Assembly: GCA_003117195.1 (NCBI GenBank)
Contig: BDSI01000145.1
Span: 124,001 to 188,000 of the forward strand
Origin: Eudorina sp. 2006-703-Eu-15
Taxonomy: Eukaryota > Chlorophyta > Chlorophyceae > Chlamydomonadales > Volvocaceae
DNA: 64,000 bases
Direction of reading: 5' to 3'
The notes under the pieces are model-generated. The model had not been told where the DNA came from. It saw nothing but the letters and a program-made list of their open reading frames with translations, and made no database searches. Positions 35,892-47,800 of the stretch are shown one piece after another; position 1 is the stretch's first letter, and each line of letters starts with the position of its first letter. A program made the translations under genes and the position numbers.

Positions 35892-38800
35892 CCATATAAT
35901 ATCCATATAATATCCATATAATATATAATAATATAATAATATAATATCCATATATATGGTCCCCCGCCGTAAACGCCTGGGTAGAAGGGAGACAATGATG
36001 ACAACCGGTAACCGCAAACGCAACTACAACTCAAACGCAGAAACTGTGCACCATGTAAAAGCCTTAAAGCGATGGTTATGGCACGAACCGGGCATGCATC
36101 ACCGCATCGATGGTGGTGAACCTTCATATATGCAAATCGACCTGCGGACGACCTACCCACGAGCGCGTTGATTAAATGCGTTCAATTGCCCTGCGCCTGT
36201 ATGCCATTCCCTGCGGACGTGCTCGCGCCATGCACGTCCGCAGATGCTCGAAATTCCAGGTGTGAAGGTCATTGCAACGAGTGAGCATCGCTGGCCACCG
36301 GAGGATAGGCCATTCCATAGCACTGGTCAGAAGCTGGGCAGGGCACATTATGCCGAGAGCACCCCGCCAGGCCCAGTCGCTGAGAGTCTGACAAGTGTCG
36401 GCCCAGGCGCGACTGATTTACAGCAGGACACGGGCCCTTTCGCGGAGATTTGCATGCCGCCTCTGGGAGCTGAGCCGCTGGCCCGTCTGCTAAAATGCGC
36501 GGCGCCATCAATCAGCCAAGAGCAGGCTTTGACGGCGGCCCAAGCTTGCAGCGGCAGTCCGTTGCTTGCACGTCTAGTGGCCTCGGGGCTTGAGGCTGGG
36601 CGCATCAGCGAAAGCCAGCTCCAAGCATCTTCAGCCGCCGTGTTGGCGGCCGAACCACAAGCAGGCTGTATGGAAAGCACAACGGAGCAGCCAATCGGGC
36701 GATCTCCTTCGTCGATGTTCGACTTGGCACTACAGGCCTTATTACCGCAAGAGCGGGACGTCATCTACCAGCTAGCGGAATTTCCGGGTGGCTTAAATGC
36801 AGCAGATCTCGCTTCTGTCAGCATCGCCGCCAGCTGCGGAGGACACCACCAGATGGAACACATAGAACACTGGGAGCCTGATGCCCGAACGGTCGCTGGT
36901 GAAGTGCAGCCAGATCCGTACGACACGTTATTTGCTGAGTTAGTGGAGGTTCTTGACCGGCTGCGAAGCAAGGGGATGGTTTCGTTCTGCGCAGATAACG
37001 GGACGTATGTGGTGCATGCTGCCGTGCGTCAGGCACTCGTCGCAACAGCCGCACCTGCCAGCAGCAATAATGGTGTTCCTTCCGAAACAGCTACCGGTAC
37101 TATCGCTGCCAGCTGCGGTGTTGGTTCGGCAAGGGCTAACGGCGGAAATAGGATTGCATCTGCCAAAGAGGGCTTCGTGTGCTACACGCTACGGACGGCT
37201 GGGCGCATTGCAGCTGCACTGCATTCTTGCGGCAAAAGTGCTCTTGCCTACGCCAAGCGCCGGCTTCTGATAAACCTGGGTGAAGCCCTCTCAATTCTCG
37301 CCGATACGCCAACAGAGAGCATGTTACGAGCAGCGTCTGAGGCGGTCCTGCAGGAGGATTTCGTCGATTTCCTCCGCCAAGTGGGGCTGCTACGGTCTTT
37401 GACAAGCTGCCGGGCATGGGCTAACATCGCGGCCGCCTCGGGAGTTCGCACCATTCCACTGGTTTCGGCTGTCGTTCAGTGCGTCCAAGTCGCACATCTG
37501 CAGGAGCGGCGACTCGCGCAGCAGCAGCAAGGCCCATCAGAACAGGCGCACGAAGAGCGCCTGCTGCAAGAAGCCACAGGCTCGCTGCTGCAGCAGTTGC
37601 AGGCCATGGCAGTCCCTGATGACAAGCAGCAACCTGCCGGAACGGAACTGCTGGCGCCCGAGCATCGATTGCGAATGTCATCACGCTTGACTGAATCCCT
37701 GGCCAGCTGTCTCGAAATGGCGCATCGTAACGGTTTGGAACCGTCGGAGCTCTTGCGGCGCTGCAGTCCGCCGCTTCAAAGAGCTCAGCAGGCGTCGTCG
37801 GGAGCAGGAACTACAGGGGCTACAGGGGCGTGCGTAGCGAGCGCTGAGCAAGACCACGTGCTGTCCCTTGTCAAGGTACCTTGCATGCCTCCTGCTACTC
37901 CTGCTGCTTTATGGGCTCACGGTTTACTGAAAACGTTCGAGTAAGGGGGTACTTGAGCATGTCATTCGTAACCAACAGGTTTTGGCTAGCTTGGCAGATA
38001 GCAAAATTGGTGAGGATGCAATTATTAATGCAATTTATCTGTGGTTGGGCAGCTTGACGGGTCATTATTCTAGCTTTCGCGCCTTTCCCAGCCTTCAAAG
38101 CCTTTGTTCCAGCAGTCGGTACGGGCGGGTGCAGCAGCCCTTGCCAGGGAGATCCAGCATAGCAGGGGCGCATGGGTGAAACCGCAGTCCATAAGGGAAC
38201 ATTAGGGTATGGATTAGAACCAATTATTGAACCAGGTTCATTGAACCAGCTTTTTGGTTCTATATATATGAATGGCCCAACAGGCCCAATGCTAGGTCAA
38301 ATCGATTTAATTGACTCAACTGATGGTTTAACGTTGGTTTAACCTTGGTTTCAAGGATTAGCCTGACTAGCCTGACGATAGTGGCGATGCTTTGATACAG
38401 CCCGTCTAGGGTTTTGAACCCTACTACTGCCTACTCATAGACATGTTGATCGATTGGCCCCCAGGAGGCGTTTGGAACGGTTTCGACGGAAAGTGCAGGC
38501 GCAGACGACTCAAGCTCAAGTGCTGTCGCGGCATCATCCACGCTCCAGCGCAGCCTGGCGAAGCTTCGGCAGCGCCCTCTCTGGACAAGACCGCAAGGAA
38601 TGTATCTGCCGCTGTAACTATTGTAATGATTTTTTATGGCGAGATCGTTGCTAATAATCGGCTAAATCGGCCGCTATTGCGTACGATCGCCGAGGCGCGC
38701 GGTGCTGGTCGTAATAATGATTGGTATACTGCTCTTGAGAATTTGCTATTCATTGCTACAGTATACGAGTACGTAGATAACCCATATCATTTGGTATTTT

Positions 38801-41800
38801 ATTTGTAAGTTATCCCGCGGGATTCGGTTTACTATTATTTGATGCTGTAAAGGCGGGGCCGGGAACGTCAGCCCGGTGCCTGCGCATCCGCGGGGTTAGC
38901 CTTTAGGTCTTACAGGAAACAAGGCCTGCCACATATTTCCAAGACTACGAACCGGCCCGGAAATTCGCATGCGCAGAAGACATTCCTGGACGGCACACCT
39001 GTTTGCTGCCAGTAACACTTAAACCCTTATGCATGCCGTGTCCCCGATTGTTCGGGTACACTCCCATATGCATCTGCGTGCGTAATCGATCTTCGACGCC
39101 AGGAAAGTGTGTTCAAGCTACGTACACTACAAAGTCCTTGCCTTAAACACTGCGCTATTAACTCTTGGCGCCTTTAATATTGTTCATGAATGCCGGTAGT
39201 GACTGTGGTATCAGTAGTAGCAGCGGCCCTGCGTGCTGTCGAACTGTAGATAATAAGTACCAAAACACGCAGGAATATTCCATGGCATTCTGCGAATGAA
39301 GATTTTATTTATTGGCCCAAAACATCTGCCCTGCCAAAGGAATTTTGCTACTTGCGTCAGGCCGACAACTTGTGAGGTGGAGGGCATGGTTATTGACACA
39401 TGCCGCCGCCATACACGCCCGCGATGCTGGGTTCAGGTAGTTCAGGAGCAATCTGTCTTACTTCATACTTACGATGCGAGGACGAGTACATGTTCATACG
39501 TTTTTCATAGTTGCATTCTCGCTCGCTATATAATACATATACGCTTTACTCTTGAATGACTAATCTTGCACTTGTCCATGCATATATATACTGATGACAG
39601 GCGACGAGGTTTCAAGGCGCGCAACCGCGGTGGAAAGGGGGACTGCTGACACTGCGGCGAGCGCGGCAGCAGTGGACAGCAGCCGTGACGGTCAACCGGC
39701 GGATGATGTCACCCCAGAATGTGTCCCTGGAGCGGTGGATGTGTCCGCAAGTAATCCTGATCCCGATCCGCTGGCCGAAAGTCCTGATCCCGCCGGCCAT
39801 GTGGAGGTGAATATCGGCCTTGCTTGTGTGATGGTTAATATGCGAGTTGCTTAGTTGATTGGGGGTGCATAATAACCCATATCATATCAGACCATAAACA
39901 TAAGAGCCGAAAGATAGCCCAGCCATCCAGGGGCGGCGGGGCACGCCATCCGGTAAAATCTTCGATCATGTAGATCAAGTAATCCGCTCATCTGCTGTCA
40001 AGTAGATTTGGGAACGGCCTGAAGGGCGAACACACGGCAGACGAGCCGCCTAAAGCGGCGGACGGACATGCACTTGCCTGAATGTTTGGCGGAATGCGGG
40101 CGAGAACCGTGTTTCGTTGAGGAACTGATGAGTGTCCTCAACAGCTGCGAATTATTGCGGACTGCCTGTCATATATGTAACGTTTCCCACCCCACGACCG
40201 CACGTAGGCGCCGCCCTCTTCACTCGACACAAGAGCTCGCCGCCCCTGGTACCGCAAATTGTTCTGCTGGAGCAAGCCTGATGAACCACCTGGCACTCAA
40301 GTCGCTGCTGGCGACGGTGACAGAGTAAGATGGTTTTATTTATCTTGCTGGTCTTATTGATTGACTAGGTCCTCAAAGGGTCGGTGTAACGCTGGGTTAG
40401 TCACAGTATAAGAACCTACAATGCACCTCGAGAAGCCTTTGGCCGCGCCGTGTTACAAACGAACGGCATACATGTGGCATGTAAGTTTCCGCCGTTTAAT
40501 GCATACTTGGACGGCGTAGCAGCTGAACTATCTAGCCAACTGTTGCGCGTGTCGACCCGTGCTATATAAAATGTCCCCGCCGCGCACACTGCAGCGCCAC
40601 CCCAGCAACATAAACGCATCACAGCGGATTAAGCGGATGGACAAACGAGGGAGATAGATAGATCATCCGCGCTCACGGCTTTCTATGTAAACGGAAACAT
40701 TTGTCCGTATATGAAACGTGTCACTACCCGTCTGTTGCACCTAGGACGGAGGCAGGCAGGCATCGCATCTGTAAATACTATATTAATACATGTCGAATAT
40801 GTAGTAAAATTGTAAGTCATGTAGGCGTACAACCCAGAGTAATCCCCGGTTGAGTCACGCCTTTGTGCTTAACGAAAACGAGTAGACATTCATACATTCG
40901 CAATCGAACCCCGCCGCTAATACTCGAGGATGGGTGTCTGTACGACCGTTGCCTTTGGCAACGAGCGAGTTTATCGAGCAGATTACTATCTTTCACCAGC
41001 ACCTTAAAAAAAAACCCTACTTGCTTATTATCAATCCAAATATGTTACGCACCACGCACGCAGGATGTTCCGAGTATTCCAACTTCATTACTCGAGGCCG
41101 CGCGAGATGGTCGTTTAGAGACCGTCACAACCCTGCTTTCCTCGGGAGCGGACGCCAACTGCGTGGACGAGGTAGGCATGTAGCTGTGGTGCATGCCCTT
41201 ATCTTCCAATTCCGTGGCGTAGTGTGAAACCAGGGGACGCAGCGTGGGCGGGGGCGTCAGAAAACATGGGGCGACATACAACTCCATAACATTTCATTCG
41301 GTTCTAACATACATCAGTATCACGAATTGCAACAACCACAGAAATATGGGACGGAGTGCGATTGACTACTGCTACCTGCCTCTACTTTCCCTGTACGCAT
41401 TCTAAGGTAGACCCGCTCCGTCTCCGCCAGGAAGGGTGATTATATATGATCAGGCCGTCCTACGCATGTGTATTCGCCACATATAACGAAACCTCGCACG
41501 CGACGTCCTACGTCTGTTTAGTCTGTTTGCTGCGCTGCTGGGCCCTCCGGCTGCTCTTTGCATGCTGGTGTAGCTCTTGCCGTCGCCGCGCGCCACATTG
41601 AAGCCATCGGCCGCACCCAACCACTGCTTGTATGCACTCAGGACGGCAGAACACCGCTTCACTGGGCGGCGTGCAACGGCCATCTGGACGTCGTCAAGCA
41701 TTTGCTGTCTGTGGGGGCGGACACGGACAAGGACAGGGCGGATGGGGTCAGTACGTATGTATATTATGCCGGCGGCAGCGGGGTATAAATATTGTTGGTA

Positions 41801-44800
41801 ACTGCTGGATGGCCGTGCAGGTCGCTGTATATTATTACGTACACGCAGAATCATGGGCTACGGAGGGGTCGGTAGGTAGGAAACCGAGCTAGATGAACGA
41901 CAGGCAAACCGGTAGAGACATCTAGCTATTTATGTACGTATGTAGGCCAATCGATGAGAGTCCATAAGGCGGAAGTGTCTAAAGTGTCATTTTGTACGTG
42001 CAAGAACAGCCTGGGTATCGATCGTTCAGGTGAAGTCCCCGCTGTCCAAAACCTCAGACCGGCTCCCTCCCTATGACATTATAGGGGGGGTAACCCCCTC
42101 GTAACCATTACCCAGGGGGGTGAGGGTGGGGGTAATGGTTACCCACCCACCCTCGTGACAAGGGGGGGTGGGTAATTGTACCCAGGGGTAGGGGTAGCAT
42201 CATTACCCAGGGGTAACGGAGGGGGTAACCCAGGCATTGGCCGTCATTTTACAGAATACGTTTCAAGCTGCTGACCAGCTGGTCCGGAATGCCTCTCTCC
42301 ACTGATTGTGTCCTCAAACACCATGCAGCATTCACCCTTGATTTGGCACTATCATCCTACACATCCCCAAAACAATTCACTTAGTTTGCGCATGGCTTCC
42401 GTTTCGTTTCAGTTGTCACTAGTCAATTACAGCAATATTTGCCCTAAGTTGAGGTGATAGGAAGTAACTCATTTGCATTAGTACGAGAACAATCAGCAAC
42501 ACTGTTTGCGTTCTGGCCGCCATGATGGAGCGAAATTGTACAACTTGGACTGTTGGACAGTCAAACGAATTGGCCTTCAGCGCAAACAGTTCGCCACCTC
42601 CTTCTACAACAGATGAAGGACTAGGCGACCATGGGCTTCACGCACATAAATGAACAGATTTTACATGTGAGGAATTACCGTGGGGTTACCCTGGGATACG
42701 TTTACCCACCCAGCCCCGTAGGGAGGTACCCGGGGGTTACCCCCCGTTTACCCTGGGTATGAATGCCATAGGGCCTTTCGCCAGGATGTAAGCTAATAGT
42801 GATTGTTGTGGGACCGGAGGGCTTCATGTTTCGCCCACCATGGTCTATATGCATACATGCCTTCATTTGTTGGATTCGTCTGTTCAATGTTTTTGCCTGG
42901 CCTTGACGGCGGAGTGCCAATGGACGGACGTACGGCGAGCATTTTCCTGGCTTTGACGGCGGCTCTAGGCTATGACGGCTGCTCTATCTGTGCATAATAG
43001 AGGAGTCGTTAGATAAGCGCCACATTAACTTCCCCAATCGGTTGGCGCTTGATAAAGTGCAAACGGTCGCACACACTTGCATGCAATTGTGCAGGTCGGC
43101 CAAACGCCGCTGCACTGCGCGGCTCTCAAGGGCCATCTGGATGTCGTCGTGCACTTGCTGTCCGTGGGGGCCGACAAGGGCAAGGCGGACAAGGTCGGTA
43201 CGTTCGTGATGCCGGCAGCGGCGGGGTACATGCATGACTATATGTGTAGATATGTCCTGCCTGTGAACCCTACTTCGCCTGGAGGTATACATTCTGCAGT
43301 GTCTTGCTGGGCATGCTGGCCAGTCCAGGTACATTTGTATTATACCTAGTTCCTAACACTGAGTCTATACCAGTGTTGCGATCTTGAATAATTTATATAT
43401 TTATTATGGGCTAAAGCCTCGAAATTCTGATATTTCCCGGACCCCCAAAACACCTGCGAGATTTCAATTAGTTGACGCTGTGGAGAGCGGGAAATAAAGC
43501 TGACCTGCAAAGAACTTGTTTTCCAGACTACCAAAAGGGCCTGGAAATCTGCTGGCGCAGGGGCAATTCCTGCATCATGCACCTGTCTACCGCCAAAACA
43601 AACTCTTACCTCATGCCGTGTCCCGAAATCCTGTAAACCTTCCCAGCCATACGCATCCGCGGCGCCAGAAAAGCGTGCTTCAGCCCTCCAATCAAGCAAG
43701 ACTGAGAATCCCTGTCGTAGCTGTGGTAGCAGTGGCCCTCCCTGCTGTCGAAACACGCAGAAATAGCTCTCGGCCTGCCTCGGCGGTTTTATGTCCTGGC
43801 ACCACGGAAGGCCCCCCAACATCTGCCCTGCCAAAGGTTGCTTGGCTACTGACGACACGCCAGAAACGGGATCCTATTTCCCTTTTTTGGAAGATATCAA
43901 TAGTGGATGCTATAGACTGTATGTAGCTGGCGCTTGATTGATGATGCACAATCGCCCGCACGCAGGACGGCAGCACACCGCTTCGCTTGGCGGCCAAGAA
44001 CGGCCACTTGCACGTTGTCAAGCACTTGCTGTCCGTGGGGGCGGACAAGGACAAGGCGAATATGGTCAGTACGTACGCGGTTCTCACTTGCGGAGGCGGG
44101 CAATAATGTGGCTGGATATCTAGCTGCTGGCACGTTAGGCACGTACGTATATGTGAGGCGCTTTACAAGGATTGTGCCTGACGTCGGCTGGAGTGAGTGG
44201 GCAAACGTGGCAGTTTCGTTGCGGTACGCACGCAGGGTGACCCGTACATGACGGGGCCCCGCCCCCTTAGGATTGCCCCTGTCCGTGCGTGTGCCATACG
44301 CCGTGTGTGTGCCGTGTGGGTAACGGCAAAACGTTAATTACTCGTCAAACTAATTGGCACGGTTTGACATATTAATTGTCTTCTACTGCAAGGTATCTTT
44401 GGTTTAGCTGAAAGAAATTGTATGCGCACAAACGGTCAAAGGAAAGCTCCGCGGTCTCCATGGACCCAGTTCAACGTCAAACCAGCGCCTCTAAGGTTAA
44501 GCTCAAGGTTATGCTCAAACAAGTTTAAGATTAAGGCTTATTCATGCTAAGCCCGCGGTTAAGGCCACGTCACCCTCTCCTGTATGTGCCAACACCCAAG
44601 AGGGGGGGACTAAGCCACCCGTGCCGACAGGCACTGCTTGTATGTAAGCTGCTGCTGGTGTAAGGGTTCAGCGTTCGTTGACCAGTTGGCAAACACATCA
44701 ATGTGCAATTGTATGTGTACTGTTATCGACAGGGCAACCTCCGGTGGCTGTATCAACTGGATGACCTGCCTGACTGTGTGGTGGACTTACACACTGGGAT

Positions 44801-47800
44801 GCCACCAGAAGTGAAGGCCGCCCCTCTGCGGTTGCTGAAGATTGCAAGTGTCCTTCAGTGGGCCAAGCTGGAGGTCTACGAGGACGTGCCTACCCACTCG
44901 CGCGTCGACGTGCCGTACTCAGATGTGACAGATGACATATGGGACCATACAGTTGTGGTCAGCTGGAGGTGGGGTCACCCCAAGCCGAAGGAACTGGACC
45001 ACGGATTCTCCCCCATGCAGCAGCTCCAGTTCACAGAGCTATGCACAGTGCTGGAGTGCCTGATGCGTGACAGCGGAATGCAGTACATCTGGATTGACTG
45101 GTGCTGCGTCCCCCAGTACAGCGCATCACCCATGGTGGAGATCATGCGCAGCAGAGCTTTCTACATGAGAGCACGCACCATGGTCATCATACCGTCCTTC
45201 AATCAGATCCCGACAGATGGGGTTGTGTATGCGCTACTTGGCAACGTCGCCCGTCGGCTGAGGAAGCAGGCGGGAGAGAATTCGTCACCAAGTGCGGCAG
45301 CAGCTTCGGATGTGATCACTTCTCTACTAGCCCGCCAGTTGGTGGCGAGGCACGAATACTTCAACCGGGTATGGACGCTGGCAGAGCGGATGGCACGCTA
45401 TGGCCGCTCGGAGCGGCTGTGCAACTGGCTGTCGCTGGAGGCCTGGCTGGGCATGCTCGTGGACGCCATGTTGAAGTCCAAGGACGACCGTACCGCATCA
45501 AACATTTACATCAGAATTCTGGGTGATGAGGCAGGTGGTCGTTTGGATCAGATTTTGAAACCGTTGGCAACGGTCGTTGATGGCGGCGGCATACATACAG
45601 CTGGCAGATGGACTAGACGAAAGTGTCGCACGCCTGTTTGAGATGGCGGTAAACATTTGGAATAGCGAGCCGATTTGGGTTGAGGCCCCAACAAAACAGT
45701 GGCTGCTGTCATACCTGGAGGAGACCAGCACGGGGATGTACCATACATTGGACGAGGCCGACCGCATTTGGGCCGTGTACTCGTACTTTTACTGGAAGCA
45801 GCGAGATCAGCTGCAGCCCACGGCACTGCTGGAGGCGCTCCAGGACCTGGTGCGCGCGGCGGGTGCTCACCGGCGGCACATGCTGAGCCTGGCCAGGAAG
45901 CTGGGAGTGGACAGCTTGCTGCCCAAGGAGGAGTTCGAAGAGCGGCTCTTGGCAGCAGCTCCAGTTGGTGACACAGACGAGGTCAAGTCGCTGGTCACCG
46001 AGGGTGCCAATTCCCTGGTGGTAAATGGCCAGGAGGTGAGACATATACTATCGAGCTGTGAAATGTATTATGACACCTGCTGGCCGATGAATGTGTGTCG
46101 AAGGCTTGGCACTGCTCTGAAAAGCAATTGTCATCACTAAACCCTAAACCCTTTTCAGGACACCCGGACGCCCATCCACATCGCTGCGCAAGAGGGCCAT
46201 GTGGGAGTCGTCAAGGTCCTGATGGAGGCGGCGGGGGTGGACAAGGACCTGCCAGTGCTGAGTGTGAGTGAATTTTCATCGAAGGAATGCACTTGCAGTT
46301 CACACATGTAACCCCGTCCAAATGTTTGCATGCATGTATATATATATATATATAAAATATATATATACCATATATATACCATGTATGTGTATGTGTGCGT
46401 ACTGCGGACGGATGGCTGCTGGACCGTGCGCACGGTTCGCTCCTATATTACATGTGCGTGTGCATGCGGCCTTGCAGCGTCTCGGCTTTCTGCCGCCCCC
46501 TGCCTGCACGGCGCTGGCGGGGCCCCGCCCGGCGGCGCGCGCGCGATTCTGCGCGAAACATGTACGCACCAACAGGCGGCCATCCAGTCAGGAACAAGCC
46601 AGCAGCCGCAATCCGTCGCCCACGCACCGTAAAATACCAATGCAACTTGACGCCATCGGGAAGTTGTGAACAAAAGTCAATCGAAATCATCCAGTAAGCT
46701 AGTACGTACCCAGTAAGCAAGCACCTGCAAAGATTATTTATCCGGCAACTACGGTAAACAATCTACCATTTAGGTTGTCCCCTCATTCGAGCCGCCAGCC
46801 ATGATGATGTTGGCTCAATGGGCGTCCTTTCTCCGGTTTAGCCATGTAATTATCCAAGCGGATCAGTGCTTCTGTGTGCAGTCTCACAAATTACTCCGAA
46901 AAATTAATCTAAGTAGATAAGCGAGTGAAGGAGGCGGTGGGGATGGTGGTAGGATGGTAGGATCGAGCGGTAGCTGTTGCTGTGCTTGGGGCTGGGGGGG
47001 AGGCTGAGGAGGTGGGGGAGGTGGGGGAAGCGGTGGTACGTTGAAAGTGCCATGAAGGTGAAGGTCCCGCGCGCATGCACTGTTCGACGTAATACTTTTT
47101 GCAGACGAGTTGCTTGAAGGATGGAGCGCGAGGAGCTTTTACCAGTGTGTACATGGTTATTACTTGCGGCGGCGGGAAATGTGTCTGCTGGAGTAATGTT
47201 GAGCTTCGTAACGATTATGGGGCTCCGCAGAGTGCGTGGCGGCGGCGGATTACACGTCCTTAAACGAAGGACCAAACGAATGAATGATGACGCTAGCTAC
47301 CGTATTGCGCTAAATTTGATTGACATAATTAAATTATATGACGTTTTGTCAAATGGGGAAAGCCGTTTTTCGGCCATGTCAAATGGGGCTAAAAATCCGC
47401 TGGCAAAATGTCAAATGGGGGCGAAAGCGCGCCAAAGCCTCACCGCACAGCAGCGCTTCTTAGGTGCTTTGTAAGTAAAGAAGGATATAGGATTTGTTGG
47501 CCCAGACTTATTTCCTGTTCAGTATATGGATCATTACTGTAGTCTCGAGTCAGTTTGAGAGGCTTTGGACGCGCTTTTGCGTGGTGGATGTCAAATGGGG
47601 CCGAAAACCCGCCATATGTCAATTGGGGGTTCAATCATTTCCGGCTTATCAATTGGGGCAAAAAGTTACGCTTCAAAGTCCATGTCAATTAAATTTAGCG
47701 CAATACGGTATGAATGTTGTCGGTTGTGCCTAGCGGCTTCTCCGTACATACCCATTTTAACTGAACGCAAAGAGTAGCCGGAGGGCGGGCCCCTTCGTGC

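Larger units (their letters stand above)
33849..37940 (+). other. NB-ARC and winged-helix module (degenerate ATPase motifs)
   Basis: In order: P-loop-like HIHGPNGFGKKEMA (33849 exon), RNBS-A-like FWVDASG (35074 exon), kinase-2-like RGVLLVFRNV (35487 exon), RNBS-B-like GVKVIATSEHRW and GLPL-like GAEPLARLL (36244 exon), then a winged helix LLPQERDVIYQLAEFPGGL followed by VEVLDRLRSKGMV and VHAAVRQAL at the MHD position. The order and spacing are those of NB-ARC. Departures: Lys replaces Ser/Thr after the Walker A Lys, the Walker B acidic residues are Arg-Asn, and MHD reads VHA. ATP hydrolysis may be lost. About 350 helical, TPR-like residues follow in the same exon. Confidence 0.75.
41064..44064 (+). 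other. First ankyrin block (4 exons, one repeat each)
   Basis: Exons 41064-41171, 41642-41746, 43095-43193 and 43966-44064 encode 36, 35, 33 and 33 residues, each one ankyrin repeat (for example DGSTPLRLAAKNGHLHVVKH, then LLSVGADKDKA). All four start and end in phase 0, so any exon can be lost or duplicated without a frameshift. Donors are GTAGGC, GTCAGT, GTCGGT and GTCAGT. The last three are followed by related intron sequence, showing the duplicated unit was exon plus flanking intron. Ankyrin repeats normally bind protein partners. Confidence 0.92.
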
